Shown here: positions 16,031-24,608 of the stretch, in pieces
Position numbering within the stretch: position 1 is the first letter of the stretch
Layout of the letters: the number at the start of each line of letters is the position of its first letter
Assembly: GCF_041261205.1 (NCBI RefSeq)
Contig: NZ_JBGCCH010000012.1
Location: forward strand, 1-64,000
Reading direction: 5' to 3'
DNA: 64,000 nucleotides
Origin: Catenulispora sp. MAP5-51
GTDB taxonomy: Bacteria > Actinomycetota > Actinomycetes > Streptomycetales > Catenulisporaceae
The notes under the pieces: generated by a model
Databases searched by the model: none
What the model was told of the DNA's origin: nothing
Seen by the model: only the letters and a program-made list of their open reading frames with translations
Translations under genes and position numbers: made by a program

Positions 16031-16726
16031 TCAGGCTCGATTCGGCGCGTACACCTGGACGTTCCCGGAGTCGACGCGGACCGCGAGCCGGGGCAGCGCG
16101 GGCAGCGGCGAGCCGCCGAGCGGACGCGTCAGCGGTGCCCCGGCCGTGGTGAAGGTGGCGCCGTGGCAGGGACAGGCGAGCCGGTCGTGGGGGGTGTCCA
16201 GGCGCAGGCGGCAGCCCTGGTGTGTGCAGAACCCGGACACGGCCTGGATACGTCCCGACTCCCGCCGGACGAAGCCCGACACGGCCCCGAGGTCGAACGA
16301 CAGCACCGCGCCTTCGGGCAGGTCCGCGGCGGCGGCGACGGTCTGCCAGCTGCCGGCGGTCGGCGTCAGCTCCTGGCCGCCGTGCTCGGCGGCCGGAGAC
16401 GCCGAACCGACCAGCGCCGCCTCGACGCCGACGCCCGCGACGACTCCGGTCGCGGTCAGAGCGGTCGCGGTCAGAAAGCGGCGACGGCCCCGGATGCGGT
16501 GCGCCTCCGCGACGGCCGGCGTCGGGGGCGGGGCGTCCTGCTGCTCGGCCAGGCGGCGGCGCAGGTCCTCGACGAACGCCTCGCGCGGGCGCTGCGCGTC
16601 GGGGACGGCGGCGGCCAGGTCGATGGCGGCGCGCGCGACGGCGATGTCGTCCTCGGTGGGCGCGAAGGCCGCGGGGCGGCGCCGGCGCAGCAGGCTGTCC
16701 ACGTAGCGGTCGATCGGGCGCTTCAT
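16031..16726 (-). CDS. Membrane-anchored Rieske [2Fe-2S] protein
   Basis: 231 residues. Residues 1-78 are a charged, likely cytoplasmic region; RGRRRF precedes a hydrophobic segment (about 84-106) that is either a Tat signal or an anchor. The Rieske domain (about 125-228) has ligands C167-x-H169 and C185-x2-H188, with the disulfide pair C172/C187. It carries one 2Fe-2S cluster and transfers electrons, as in quinol oxidases, but no partner oxidase subunits are encoded nearby. ATG 16726 overlaps the stop of the ECF sigma gene (ATGA), so the two proteins are made together. The unusually long N-terminal region could contact the sigma factor; that is inference. Confidence 0.9.
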   Translation of the reverse strand: MKRPIDRYVDSLLRRRRPAAFAPTEDDIAVARAAIDLAAAVPDAQRPREAFVEDLRRRLAEQQDAPPPTPAVAEAHRIRGRRRFLTATALTATGVVAGVGVEAALVGSASPAAEHGGQELTPTAGSWQTVAAAADLPEGAVLSFDLGAVSGFVRRESGRIQAVSGFCTHQGCRLRLDTPHDRLACPCHGATFTTAGAPLTRPLGGSPLPALPRLAVRVDSGNVQVYAPNRA

Positions 16727-17361
16727 GACGCTTCCCCTTCCTTGTCCAGTCCAGCGGCTCGGCGCAGGGCGCGGTGTTGCAGCACCTTGGCGTTGGCCAC
16801 CGACACGCCCAGCTCGGCGGCGGCGGCCTTGATGGAGTACCCCCGCAGGAAGCGCAGGGTCAGGATGGCGCGGTGCCGTTCGGGCAGCCCCGCCAGGATC
16901 CTCCCGATCCGATCGTCCGTCTGGCCGCTCCGCTCGTCCTGCGCCGGTCCGGAGGTGAAGTCTTCCAGGCCGGCCTCGCCGACGTCGATCACCGTGACCT
17001 GGTGGCCCAGCGTCGAGCGCCAGTGCGTGGCCAGGACGGTGCGCGCCGTGGTGAGCAGGTAGGCCCGCACCTCCCCGACGCTGGCGGTGGTCCGCAGCGG
17101 GCCGAACGCGGTCAGGAACACCTGGGAGGTCAGGTCCTCGGCGTCGTGGCGGTTACCGACCTTGGCGTACATGAGCCGGTAGATCCGTTCGACGTTGTCG
17201 GCGTAGATCGCCTCCCAGCCGGGATACGCGGCGGTGGGAAGCGTCCTGGGCCCGTCGGCCACGGGGCGCTCGGGCGCCGCCGCGCCCGCGGCCTCACGAC
17301 GCGGGGCGGGCATGCCGTGTCCCAGAACCCTGACAAGTCGCGCCAGGCGCCTGCTGCTCAC
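16723..17361 (-). CDS. ECF-type RNA polymerase sigma factor
   Basis: 212 residues. An unstructured N-terminus of about 45 residues precedes sigma region 2 (WEAIYADNVERIYRLMYAKV, HDAEDLTSQVF) and region 4 (LPERHRAILTLRFLRGYSIK then AAAELGVSVANAKVLQHRAL). It directs RNA polymerase to a specific promoter class. A promoter with TGTAACC, a 15-base spacer and CTGCGA lies 68-95 bases upstream, and an equivalent one faces the divergent cupredoxin operon, suggesting autoregulation. No classical zinc anti-sigma gene is adjacent; the overlapping Rieske gene occupies that position. Confidence 0.92.
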   Translation of the reverse strand: MSSRRLARLVRVLGHGMPAPRREAAGAAAPERPVADGPRTLPTAAYPGWEAIYADNVERIYRLMYAKVGNRHDAEDLTSQVFLTAFGPLRTTASVGEVRAYLLTTARTVLATHWRSTLGHQVTVIDVGEAGLEDFTSGPAQDERSGQTDDRIGRILAGLPERHRAILTLRFLRGYSIKAAAAELGVSVANAKVLQHRALRRAAGLDKEGEAS

Positions 17362-17428
17362 ACCTCATCGTAGAGGGCCATCTGTATCGACCTCGCACAA
17401 ACGTCTGTCGGTGCCGGTAGGTCCGGTC

Positions 17429-17456
17429 TCGCAGACAGATAGGGAGCCGGGTTACA
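17429..17456 (-). promoter_or_regulatory. ECF-type promoter for the ECF-Rieske operon
   Basis: Minus strand: TGTAACC (17456-17450), 15-base spacer, CTGCGA (17434-17429). It mirrors the plus-strand promoter at 17467-17494 in both boxes and spacing, with only ten bases between the two -35 boxes. Confidence 0.7.
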
Positions 17457-17466
17457 CCCGGCCTGC

Positions 17467-17494
17467 TGTAACCCCGGCGGCTATCGGTCTACGA
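17467..17494 (+). promoter_or_regulatory. ECF-type promoter for the cupredoxin operon
   Basis: Plus strand: TGTAACC (17467-17473), 15-base spacer, CTACGA (17489-17494), 34 bases before the cupredoxin ATG. The match to the divergent promoter makes the adjacent ECF factor the likely reader. Confidence 0.7.
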
Positions 17495-17528
17495 ACACGA
17501 TCGAGCCGACATCAGGAGTCGAATTCCG

Positions 17529-18086
17529 ATGAATCCCCAAGCCGACCGAAGCCCGGGTGGTCCCGGGCGGTCGCGAACAGCGGCGCTGGTCGCCATGGCC
17601 GTGACGACCCTCGCGCTGGCGACCGCCTGCGGCAGTTCGTCGCATCCGGCCGCCGCGGCGAACCCCTCCACCGCGATAGTGCCGGGCAGCGGCCAGTCGC
17701 TGGCCGGCTCGCCCGGGGCGACCGCCACGGGGCCGCTCGCCGGTGCCTCGGACATGCCGAGCATGACCGGCATGACCGGCATGACGATGCCCACGGCCAC
17801 CACCGGCGGCGCACCCGCGGCGCCGGTCGCCGGGAACGCCGTGCAGATCATGAACTTCGCCTTCGCCCCGGCCGCGCTGACGGTGAAGGCGGGGACCACG
17901 GTGACCTGGACCAACAAGGACTCCGACGCGCACACGGTCACGAGCCAGGGTTCGGGCGGGCCTTTGGCATCGGCGGCGCTGTCCACCGGCCAGAGCTACT
18001 CGTACACGTTCACCAAGCCCGGCACGTACGCCTACCTGTGCACAATCCATCCGTTCATGACCGCGACGGTGACGGTGACCCCATGA
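17529..18086 (+). CDS. Cupredoxin (plastocyanin-like) lipoprotein
   Basis: 185 residues. A lipoprotein signal ends with LATAC (Cys34), then comes a low-complexity linker with a Met-rich stretch (MPSMTGMTGMTM, near 76-88) that may help bind copper. The cupredoxin domain (about 104-185) has a full type-1 copper site: H135 (DAHTV), C171, H174 and M177 in CTIHPFM. It is an extracytoplasmic electron carrier anchored to the membrane. The start has AGGAG upstream and lies under the matched ECF promoter. It overlaps the next gene by ATGA, so expression is coupled to the phosphoesterase. Confidence 0.92.
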   Translation: MNPQADRSPGGPGRSRTAALVAMAVTTLALATACGSSSHPAAAANPSTAIVPGSGQSLAGSPGATATGPLAGASDMPSMTGMTGMTMPTATTGGAPAAPVAGNAVQIMNFAFAPAALTVKAGTTVTWTNKDSDAHTVTSQGSGGPLASAALSTGQSYSYTFTKPGTYAYLCTIHPFMTATVTVTP

Positions 18087-19084
18087 GCAACGAATTCACG
18101 CCCGACCTGCCCGACCTGCCCGACCTGCCCGATGGTTCAGAGGGCTCGGGCGGCCCGAACGGCATGAGCCGCCGCCAGCTTCTGCGCCACGCCGGCTGGT
18201 TCGGCTCCGCCGTCGTCCTCACCGTCGCCGGCGGCGAGGTGGTCAGCCACATCGCCCACGACAAGGACAGCGCCGCGGCGGCCGCGACCGCAGCGGACGC
18301 CAACGCGCTGCGCTTCGTGCAGGTCTCCGACAGCCACATCGGGTTCACGGGGCCGGCGAACACCGACGTCACCGCGTCGTTCAGCGAGGCGATCGAGCAG
18401 GTCAACACGCTGGGGTTCCGGCCGGACTTCGTCATGCACACCGGCGACCTGACGCACCTGTCCACCGCCGCGCAGTTCGACCAAGTGCGGCAGATGCTCT
18501 CCGAGGTGCGCACCGGCCGGGTGTTCACCGTCCCGGGCGAACACGACTCGGTGGGCGACTCCGGGCGCGCGTACCGCCAGGCGTTCGGCGCCGGCACGAC
18601 CGGGGACGGCTGGTACTCCTTCGACACCCACGGCGTGCACTTCATCGCGCTGGTCAACACCCTGAGTCTGGAGAAGCTCGGCCATCTGGGCACCGACCAG
18701 ATCGACTTCGTCCGCAAGGACGTCGCGGGCCTGAGCTCGGACACGCCGATCGTGGTCTTCAGCCACATCCCGCTGTTCGCGATGTATCCGGCGTGGGGCT
18801 GGAGCACCGACGACGCGCTGCAGGTGCTGGCGCTGCTGCGCAGGTTCGCCTCCGTCACGTGCCTCAACGGGCACGTGCACCAGTTGTTCAGCAAGACCGA
18901 GGGCAACGTCACCTTCCACTCGGCGACCACCACGGCCTACCCGCTCCCGGCCCCCGGCAAGGCCCCGGCGCCGACCCCGCAGGTCCTGCCAGCCGGTCAG
19001 CTCAAGGGCGCGCTGGGCATCCGGAGCGTGACGTACACCTCCGCCGCCACGCCGTTGGCGATCACGGACACGAGGCTGGCATGA
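18083..19084 (+). CDS. Tat-exported metallophosphoesterase
   Basis: 333 residues. An acidic N-terminus precedes a twin-arginine signal (SRRQLLRHAGWFGSAVVL, about 29-50). Calcineurin-like metal-binding blocks follow in order: VSDSHIGF, HTGDLTH, PGEHD (GNHD in most relatives), FSHIPLF and NGHVHQ, giving a two-metal phosphoesterase site. Expected action is on phosphomonoesters or phosphodiesters outside the membrane; the true substrate is unknown. It starts inside the stop of the cupredoxin gene and its own stop overlaps the next ATG, giving a compact three-gene operon controlled by the ECF promoter at 17467. Confidence 0.9.
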   Translation: MSNEFTPDLPDLPDLPDGSEGSGGPNGMSRRQLLRHAGWFGSAVVLTVAGGEVVSHIAHDKDSAAAAATAADANALRFVQVSDSHIGFTGPANTDVTASFSEAIEQVNTLGFRPDFVMHTGDLTHLSTAAQFDQVRQMLSEVRTGRVFTVPGEHDSVGDSGRAYRQAFGAGTTGDGWYSFDTHGVHFIALVNTLSLEKLGHLGTDQIDFVRKDVAGLSSDTPIVVFSHIPLFAMYPAWGWSTDDALQVLALLRRFASVTCLNGHVHQLFSKTEGNVTFHSATTTAYPLPAPGKAPAPTPQVLPAGQLKGALGIRSVTYTSAATPLAITDTRLA

Positions 19085-19473
19085 ACCGCAGAACCCTGAC
19101 CGAGGTCGGCCTGCGGATCGCGCTGGCCGCGACGCTGGCCACCAGCGGCTACATCCACGCGCAGCTCTATGTTTCCGGCTACCGGTTCATCCACGTCGTG
19201 GGCGTTCTGTTCCTGCTCCAGGCCAGTGCCTCGTTCGCCCTGGCGGCTCTGCTGCTGATCGGCGGCCCGGTCTACATCCGTCTTGCGGCAGCCGGGGCGG
19301 CGGCCGGCGCGCTCGGCGGATTCGCCGCGTCGCGGACGGTCGGCGTGTTCGGCTTCACCGAGCGGGGCTGGCAGCCCTCGCCGCAGTCGCTGGTCAGCGT
19401 TCTGGTCGAGGTCGCGACGCTGCTTCTGCTGGCGCCGACGGCCGTCGGGCTGGTCAGGCGGCTGGTGCGGTAG
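19081..19473 (+). CDS. Small four-helix membrane protein
   Basis: 130 residues with about four hydrophobic helices: near residues 8-28, 35-60, 66-86 and 103-125. A His sits in the first helix loop (SGYIHAQ) and another follows (RFIHVVG), which could bind metal or haem, but no family motif is recognised. The pattern resembles the DoxX-like/DUF-type membrane proteins common in redox operons. ATG 19081 overlaps the phosphoesterase stop (ATGA). It is followed by a strong terminator, closing the operon. Confidence 0.8.
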   Translation: MNRRTLTEVGLRIALAATLATSGYIHAQLYVSGYRFIHVVGVLFLLQASASFALAALLLIGGPVYIRLAAAGAAAGALGGFAASRTVGVFGFTERGWQPSPQSLVSVLVEVATLLLLAPTAVGLVRRLVR

Positions 19474-19495
19474 CCGAGGTTCCCTTTGGCGCGAG

Positions 19496-19530
19496 GAAGG
19501 CCCGACTCCGGAGGGGGGAGCCGGGCCTTC
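19496..19530 (+). terminator. Intrinsic terminator after the cupredoxin operon
   Basis: GAAGGCCCGACTCC pairs with GGAGCCGGGCCTTC around a short G-rich loop, with one mismatch, followed by TTGCCC. It lies between convergent genes and may work for both. Confidence 0.75.
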
Positions 19531-19563
19531 TTGCCCCACCTGTTCGGTCTGATCGGCGGATAG

Positions 19564-20628
19564 TCAGCTCGGCAGCGGCGCGGGCTTGCCGTTCTCCCAC
19601 CGGTTGCCCGACCACACGTTGCCCGGGCCGTCCGGATTCCACTCGGTCACGTAGCCGTAGCCGTCCTTGAACTTGGTCCAGAAGACGTTGTCCTTCACGA
19701 CGATGTCGCTGGTCGCCGCCGTCTGGCCGCCGGCGTAGATCGCCCATCCGGCGGTCGCCATGTAGTTGTCCTCGACGGTGACCCCGGACGGCGTGCCGCC
19801 GTCGGCCTCGAACAAGCTGATCGCGCTGTTCGTGGTGGTGGTGTCTATCAGGGCATTGTGTTTGATGAGCAAGGACGTTCCGGGATCGGGGGAACCGTCG
19901 ACCCGGATCATGTCAATCTCGCCGTCGGCGGCGGCGAACCAGTACGGGTCGTGGATGTAGTTGTCCTCGATGTCGCCCTGGCTGGTGTAAACGCCTTTCT
20001 TGCTCATCCCATGGATATCGCACCGAAGAACCGTCACCAGACCGCCGTCATTCATCACGGCCTGCCGGAGCTCGGTGTCGGACCTTCCGCCGATCTCACT
20101 GTCCTCCACGATCAGACCGGAATGGCCGACCCATTGGAGAATTCCCCACTGATCGATATCCGAACTCTGCGGCGCCGAGATCCGCACGTTGCGGATGACG
20201 ACGTTGTCCGCCTCGACCCGGATGTCGCCGACCAGGTCGATGTTCTGCAGGACGGCGCCGTTCTGGGTCACCAGGATCTCGCCCTTCTTGGGCACGAGGC
20301 TGGTTCCCGGCTTGACGCCGGTGGTGGCGGCGTTCGGCCAGGCGGTGGGTGGTGACGTCGTGGAACGTGACGGCGAGGACGACGGAGTCGGCGATGCCGA
20401 CTTGGGTGACGATTTCGGTGACGGCTTCGGTGACGCGGCCGATCTGGACGCCGACGGTGTGCCGGCGGAGCTGATGGCGGGGGTGTTCGGGGCCGTCGGC
20501 GTGGCGACGGATCGCGACTGATTCCCAGCCGCGCTCGGCGCTGCGGAATGCGAGCCACAACCGGCTTCCGCAGCCACACAGAAAAGCACGATCGCCACGG
20601 CCATGCCGGGCAATAGAGTCCGAGGCAC
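19564..20628 (-). CDS. Right-handed beta-helix lipoprotein
   Basis: 354 residues. A lipoprotein-type signal (FCVAAEAGC, Cys24) precedes a long Ser/Thr/Pro/Lys linker (about 25-105), then a parallel beta-helix domain with repeated asparagine-containing rungs (VVIRNVRIS, LIVEDSEIGG, VTVEDNYM, IVVKDNVF). This fold is typical of pectate lyases and other polysaccharide-acting proteins; no specific catalytic set was identified. GTG 20628 is the upstream start; an ATG eight codons on gives a shorter signal peptide and is possible. It lies 20 bases after the PHP-domain gene and is probably co-transcribed with it. Confidence 0.8.
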   Translation of the reverse strand: MPRTLLPGMAVAIVLFCVAAEAGCGSHSAAPSAAGNQSRSVATPTAPNTPAISSAGTPSASRSAASPKPSPKSSPKSASPTPSSSPSRSTTSPPTAWPNAATTGVKPGTSLVPKKGEILVTQNGAVLQNIDLVGDIRVEADNVVIRNVRISAPQSSDIDQWGILQWVGHSGLIVEDSEIGGRSDTELRQAVMNDGGLVTVLRCDIHGMSKKGVYTSQGDIEDNYIHDPYWFAAADGEIDMIRVDGSPDPGTSLLIKHNALIDTTTTNSAISLFEADGGTPSGVTVEDNYMATAGWAIYAGGQTAATSDIVVKDNVFWTKFKDGYGYVTEWNPDGPGNVWSGNRWENGKPAPLPS

Positions 20629-20647
20629 CGCCCGAACGTACCATTGA

Positions 20648-21616
20648 TCAGAGCAGAAGAATCGGGTTTGTCAGAGCCGCCATCCGGCCTTCGGGGTGGC
20701 GAATCTCGATACGCACGAACGCCGAATCCGCCGCGCTGGTCTGCCATTGCAGTGAGCTGCTGTGCGTCGGGCCGCTGTGTACAGGGCCGTCTTGGTTGTG
20801 GAACGTGACCACGCCCGATGGCACACCGCGCACCTCGACGCGCGCCACCGCCGCTTCCCCGCCGGTCGCCAACCGCTCGCCGATGCCCGCGTGCCGCTCC
20901 CCCGCGGACACACTGAAAGTCACCTGCACCGCAGCCGATTCCGCGATCCAGCTTCGGCCTGCGCGGATACCGGCGAGCAGGGCGTCGGCCCTGAAACGGT
21001 CGGCGGCCACGACGGTGTGCGGGACGGCGATCTGGCCGTCGAGGTGGGTGTCGCTGTTGCCGATCGCCGGGCGCCAGCGGCCTTCGGGCACGTCGGCGGC
21101 CAGGCCGGCGGCCCAGTCGGCCAGTGCCGCCTCGTTGTCCGCCTGCCAGGGGACGTCGGAGGTCCAGGGGCCGTTCCAGACCTCGACGGCGTCAAAGCCC
21201 TGATGCGGATGCTGGAATGTGCCGGTGGGATAGGGCGCGTAGGGATGCGCCACCACGCATAGGCCGCCGACTCGGTGCACCTCGGCGAGTTCCGCTTCCA
21301 GCGCACCTTCGCCGGCGTCGTAGTCCCAGCCGACCAGTTGTCCCGGCGTCAGGCCGAGCGCGAGCCAGTGGCCGTCCCGGGTGACCACTTCCTGGCCGAG
21401 CAGCACCAGCAAGTCCTCGCTGGGATCGTCCGGATCGTCGCCGCCGAGACCGCGCCAGAGCTCGTGCGCCTCGGCCGTGTTGTGCTCGGTGCCCACGACG
21501 AAGTCCAGCCCGGCGGCTCGGGCAGCGGCCACCGCCTGGGCCGGCGTCAACTCGCCGCCGCTGGAGTGCACTGAGTGAACATGGCAGTCGCCTCGGTACC
21601 ACGCGATGTCCGGCAC
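20648..21616 (-). CDS. PHP-domain metallohydrolase (CehA/McbA-like)
   Basis: 322 residues. Metal-binding motifs of the PHP family are in order: DCHVHSVHSSG (residues 10-20), GTEHNTAEAH, a Glu in LLGQEVVT, VVAHPYAPYP and NSDTHLDG. These support a di- or tri-metal phosphoesterase or hydrolase; the CehA-like group includes carbaryl hydrolases. The C-terminal 90 residues form a beta-rich accessory domain. GTG 21616 follows GAGGAAGGAAG. No signal peptide is seen. Confidence 0.86.
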   Translation of the reverse strand: MPDIAWYRGDCHVHSVHSSGGELTPAQAVAAARAAGLDFVVGTEHNTAEAHELWRGLGGDDPDDPSEDLLVLLGQEVVTRDGHWLALGLTPGQLVGWDYDAGEGALEAELAEVHRVGGLCVVAHPYAPYPTGTFQHPHQGFDAVEVWNGPWTSDVPWQADNEAALADWAAGLAADVPEGRWRPAIGNSDTHLDGQIAVPHTVVAADRFRADALLAGIRAGRSWIAESAAVQVTFSVSAGERHAGIGERLATGGEAAVARVEVRGVPSGVVTFHNQDGPVHSGPTHSSSLQWQTSAADSAFVRIEIRHPEGRMAALTNPILLL

Positions 21617-21735
21617 GGACTGCTTCCTTCCTCAGGCCCTCGGCAACAGTACTGCGGGAGGCAGACCGAGCGCCGCGACCACGGCCAGCGACACCAGGGT
21701 CCCGCCGACGGGGCCGGCGTATTCCGATTCCGGGT

Positions 21736-22815
21736 CTACCCGGCGGCCTTCCTGCGACGCGAGGTGAGGGTCAGGCCCCAGGCCAGAATCCCGACCATCC
21801 ACACGAACGGGCCGAGGAACAGCGAGAACCAGAGTCCTGAGGAATGGACCTTGAGCAGGACCGGTACCGGCGCGATCGGAGCGAGGATGAGGGTGATCGG
21901 CACGCAGACGGCGGTGAACCGGTCGTGTCGCAGAGCCTTGACCACCGTTCCGGGCCGGAGCCAGCGGTCCACGCCGATCCAGATCGCCGGGACCAGCACG
22001 GCGATCGCGGCCAGCAGCAGGTAGGACGCCACCGAGGACTGGGCATCGTTGTCCGCGCCGGGTATCGCCAGAGCCGCGCCGGGCAAGACCAGGATCGTCA
22101 GGACTCCCGCGCCGGCCGGTGCCCTGAGCAACATCTGCTCGTCGGTCGCCAGGCGCTTCCGGTGGAGCCTCCTCTTCGTGTCCAGCGATTCCCTGAGCGA
22201 CTGGCCTCTGGCCCGCGCGCGGAACTTGCGCACCACGATGACGAGCCCGGCCATCGCCGGGAACGCGACCGCTCGACCGATGTCGCCGCCGACGCCCTCG
22301 ACCCCGAACATCAAGAAGAGCCAGGAGCACGGCCAGGAAATGACCACGGGCAACGAACCGGGCTCGGCCGCGGCCCGCCGCTCGGCGAGGTCCCGCTGAT
22401 CCACACCCAGGAGTTCGGCCTTGTCGATCTCCGCGTACGCCTTCGCCCGGACCGCGAACCGGCGCGGCCAGACCGCCAGCAGCGCGTCGGCGAGCGCCAG
22501 ATGCGCCTCGGGCTCGTCGGGGGCCAGCGCGACGGCCCGGCGTCCGGCGGCGACGGCCTCCTGGACCAGGTCCCCTCCGAGCAGGTCGCTCATCCGCTTG
22601 CGGCGTGCGATCAGGGCACTGATGAGGTCCAGCTGCCGCCGCCAGTCCTCGGGATCGTCCTCGGCTGCCTGCCGCGCGGCCGAGACGGCCTCGTCGAGCC
22701 GGTCCACGCCGGCCGCGCCGACCGCCCGGCGCGCGGCCGGCGCGCCCGCATCCGAGTTGTCGCGCCCGCCGAAATCCCCATTGGCCTTCCAGCCGATCCC
22801 CCTGCTCACTCGCAC
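21736..22815 (-). CDS. TPR-containing membrane protein of unknown function
   Basis: 359 residues. The N-terminal 150 residues contain a tetratricopeptide-like helical unit (AVALAPDEPEAHLALADALLAV) and other short helices. The C-terminal half has about five hydrophobic segments separated by a basic loop (RARARGQSLRESLDTKRRLH). No catalytic motif. The start codon is uncertain: GTG 22815 is the longest and GTG 22809 is also possible; neither has a strong ribosome-binding site. It may scaffold a membrane complex; function unknown. Confidence 0.72.
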   Translation of the reverse strand: MRVSRGIGWKANGDFGGRDNSDAGAPAARRAVGAAGVDRLDEAVSAARQAAEDDPEDWRRQLDLISALIARRKRMSDLLGGDLVQEAVAAGRRAVALAPDEPEAHLALADALLAVWPRRFAVRAKAYAEIDKAELLGVDQRDLAERRAAAEPGSLPVVISWPCSWLFLMFGVEGVGGDIGRAVAFPAMAGLVIVVRKFRARARGQSLRESLDTKRRLHRKRLATDEQMLLRAPAGAGVLTILVLPGAALAIPGADNDAQSSVASYLLLAAIAVLVPAIWIGVDRWLRPGTVVKALRHDRFTAVCVPITLILAPIAPVPVLLKVHSSGLWFSLFLGPFVWMVGILAWGLTLTSRRRKAAG

Positions 22816-22933
22816 ATCGTGTCACCCACACGTCGCGGTGGGAACGCGATCGCGGCACCGCCTGAGACGCTGACACATGTTTTCGACACCCTCGACTATG
22901 GAAAGTCTCACCACGAGGCCGTTAGCTGGAGCC

Positions 22934-23413
22934 ATGACACCGACCGAGCAGCTGACCACCATCGTGGCGACGGTCCTGACCGGGCTCGTCGCGGGCACCT
23001 ACTTCGCGTACGCGACCTCCGTCATGCTCGCCCTGCGCAGGCTCGACGACCGCACGTTCATCGAGGTGATGCAGAAGATCAACATCACCATCCAGAACCC
23101 GGCCTTCTTCGCCGCCTTCTTCGGCGCCCCCACCTTCGCGGCCGTCACCGTCGGACTACAGGCGTCGAACGGCGACGCCTCCGGCTGGACCATCACCGCC
23201 CTGGCCCTGAACATCGCCGCCCTGCTGATCACCACGGCGGCGAACATCCCGCTGAACAACGCCCTGGACGCGGCCGGCGAGCCCACGACGATCGCGGAGC
23301 CCGGCAAGGTCCGCGACCGGTTCGAGCGGGCTTGGAACGCGTGGAATGCCACGCGCGGCGTGGCGCTCGTCGCGGCGGTGGTGTGCCTCGGGATGGCGTT
23401 GCGGGGGCGGTAG
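22934..23413 (+). CDS. DUF1772 (anthrone-oxygenase-like) membrane protein
   Basis: 159 residues with four hydrophobic helices and the family core (VLTGLVAGTYFAYATSVMLAL at the start, NPAFFAAFFGAP, then ANIPLNNALD). DUF1772 proteins resemble the integral-membrane anthrone oxygenase family, although most have no assigned activity. ATG 22934 begins right at the first helix; upstream ATGs at 22877 and 22898 lack a ribosome-binding site and add an unconserved leader. It is divergent from the TPR membrane gene. Confidence 0.82.
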   Translation: MTPTEQLTTIVATVLTGLVAGTYFAYATSVMLALRRLDDRTFIEVMQKINITIQNPAFFAAFFGAPTFAAVTVGLQASNGDASGWTITALALNIAALLITTAANIPLNNALDAAGEPTTIAEPGKVRDRFERAWNAWNATRGVALVAAVVCLGMALRGR

Positions 23414-23440
23414 CGAGGGGGTGCAGAGTCGCTCTCGCGT

Positions 23441-23854
23441 TCACAGCCGAAAGTGCCACCAGGCACAGCTTTCACCGTCACGCGGCGGTCGGGGATCCGG
23501 CAACGTTCTCCGCTCGAACTGCGCATCCAAACGGGCTACGAGGGACCGCAGGTCACGGCCCGTCCCCGCGGGCAGCGCACCCAGTACGACCTGCAGCACG
23601 TCCCTTGCATAGACGGGGTCACAGCACGGGCACTCATGCCACGGCATGTACAGCAGTCGACCAGGTCTGCGGAGAAAGCCCGCATACGTGGCGACCGCTT
23701 CAGCCACTGCTCCCGGCCCCAGCCGGGCGTTCTCCAACCGCTTGACGGCGGCGCACGTTCGTCGGCCGACGCCTTCAATCTGGCTGAACGTCCGCGGCGT
23801 GTTCCGCCGCACCTGATGGTCGGCGCGTACCGCGCCCGGCGGCTTACGAGCCAT
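23441..23854 (-). CDS. Small CPCC-motif protein, unknown function
   Basis: 137 residues. The sequence includes an early helical, basic part (IEGVGRRTCAAVKRLENARL), a HECPCCDP motif near the middle and a terminal SCAWWHFRL, together enough Cys/His to bind a zinc ion. It has no membrane segment. AAGG lies just before ATG 23854. The conserved-looking Cys cluster and codon use support a real gene, but no named family was recognised. Confidence 0.6.
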   Translation of the reverse strand: MARKPPGAVRADHQVRRNTPRTFSQIEGVGRRTCAAVKRLENARLGPGAVAEAVATYAGFLRRPGRLLYMPWHECPCCDPVYARDVLQVVLGALPAGTGRDLRSLVARLDAQFERRTLPDPRPPRDGESCAWWHFRL

Positions 23855-24010
23855 GAGCCTTTCGCATCGATGTCACAGCTCCATCATGCCAGCTTCCCGC
23901 TGCCGGGCGCAGGCACCCGATCCCCAGGTCAGCCCCTCCACCGATTCCTTTCCGAGCCACGCCGAGTCTGCCTGGGTGACGGCAGTCGCCGTCGGCGAGT
24001 GAGAGGATCG

Positions 24011-24598
24011 ATGATGACGGAATCGAGCGCGGCCCCGGGTGTGGAGTTGAGTGCGGCCTTCGACAGCACGATGGGTGTCATGCGGAAGGTCGAGGCGCAT
24101 GACCTGGGGAAACCTACGCCGTGTGCCTCGTGGGACGTGCGGGGGCTCGTCAACCACGTGATCAGTGCGGCGCGCTGGTGGGCGTCGATGGTGTCCGGTG
24201 ACAAGGGGCTTGAGGCCGCTTTGGGTGAGGACTATGTCGCCGGCGACTTCGTGGCCGCTTATGAGGAGAGCATCCGGGTCGCACTTGGTGCTTTCGGGGC
24301 GGAGGGGGCGGCGGAGCGGGTGGTGAGTGTGCCCTTCGGTGAGTTCCCGGGTGCGGCTCTGCAGGGGTTCGCGGCCGTCGACCAGTTCGCTCATGGGTGG
24401 GACCTGGCGCGGGCGCTCGGGCACGACACCGATCTCGCGCCGGGGTTGGCCTCCGCGCTGCTCGGGTTGGCCGAGATCTCGATCGACGACTCGTTGCGCG
24501 GGCCGGACACCGAGGCCTCGTTCGGGCCGGTGCGCCAGGCTCCGGTCGGCGCTTCTCCGGCGGACCGGTTCGCCGCGTTCCTCGGGCGAGAGGTGTAG
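24011..24598 (+). CDS. TIGR03086-type metal-binding (DinB/mycothiol-isomerase-like) protein
   Basis: 195 residues with the maleylpyruvate-isomerase/DinB-like N-terminal helical fold: TPCASWDVRGLVNHVI, FAHGWDLARALGHD and LRGPDTEASFGP are hallmarks of the TIGR03086 actinobacterial family. A His triad (NHV, FAH, GHD) can bind a divalent metal; mycothiol-linked chemistry is assumed for the superfamily. ATG 24011 follows GAGAGG; ATG 24014 is an equal alternative. It ends ten bases before the sigma factor gene, so the two form an operon. Confidence 0.87.
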   Translation: MMTESSAAPGVELSAAFDSTMGVMRKVEAHDLGKPTPCASWDVRGLVNHVISAARWWASMVSGDKGLEAALGEDYVAGDFVAAYEESIRVALGAFGAEGAAERVVSVPFGEFPGAALQGFAAVDQFAHGWDLARALGHDTDLAPGLASALLGLAEISIDDSLRGPDTEASFGPVRQAPVGASPADRFAAFLGREV

Positions 24599-24608
24599 GG
24601 GCGCGCCT

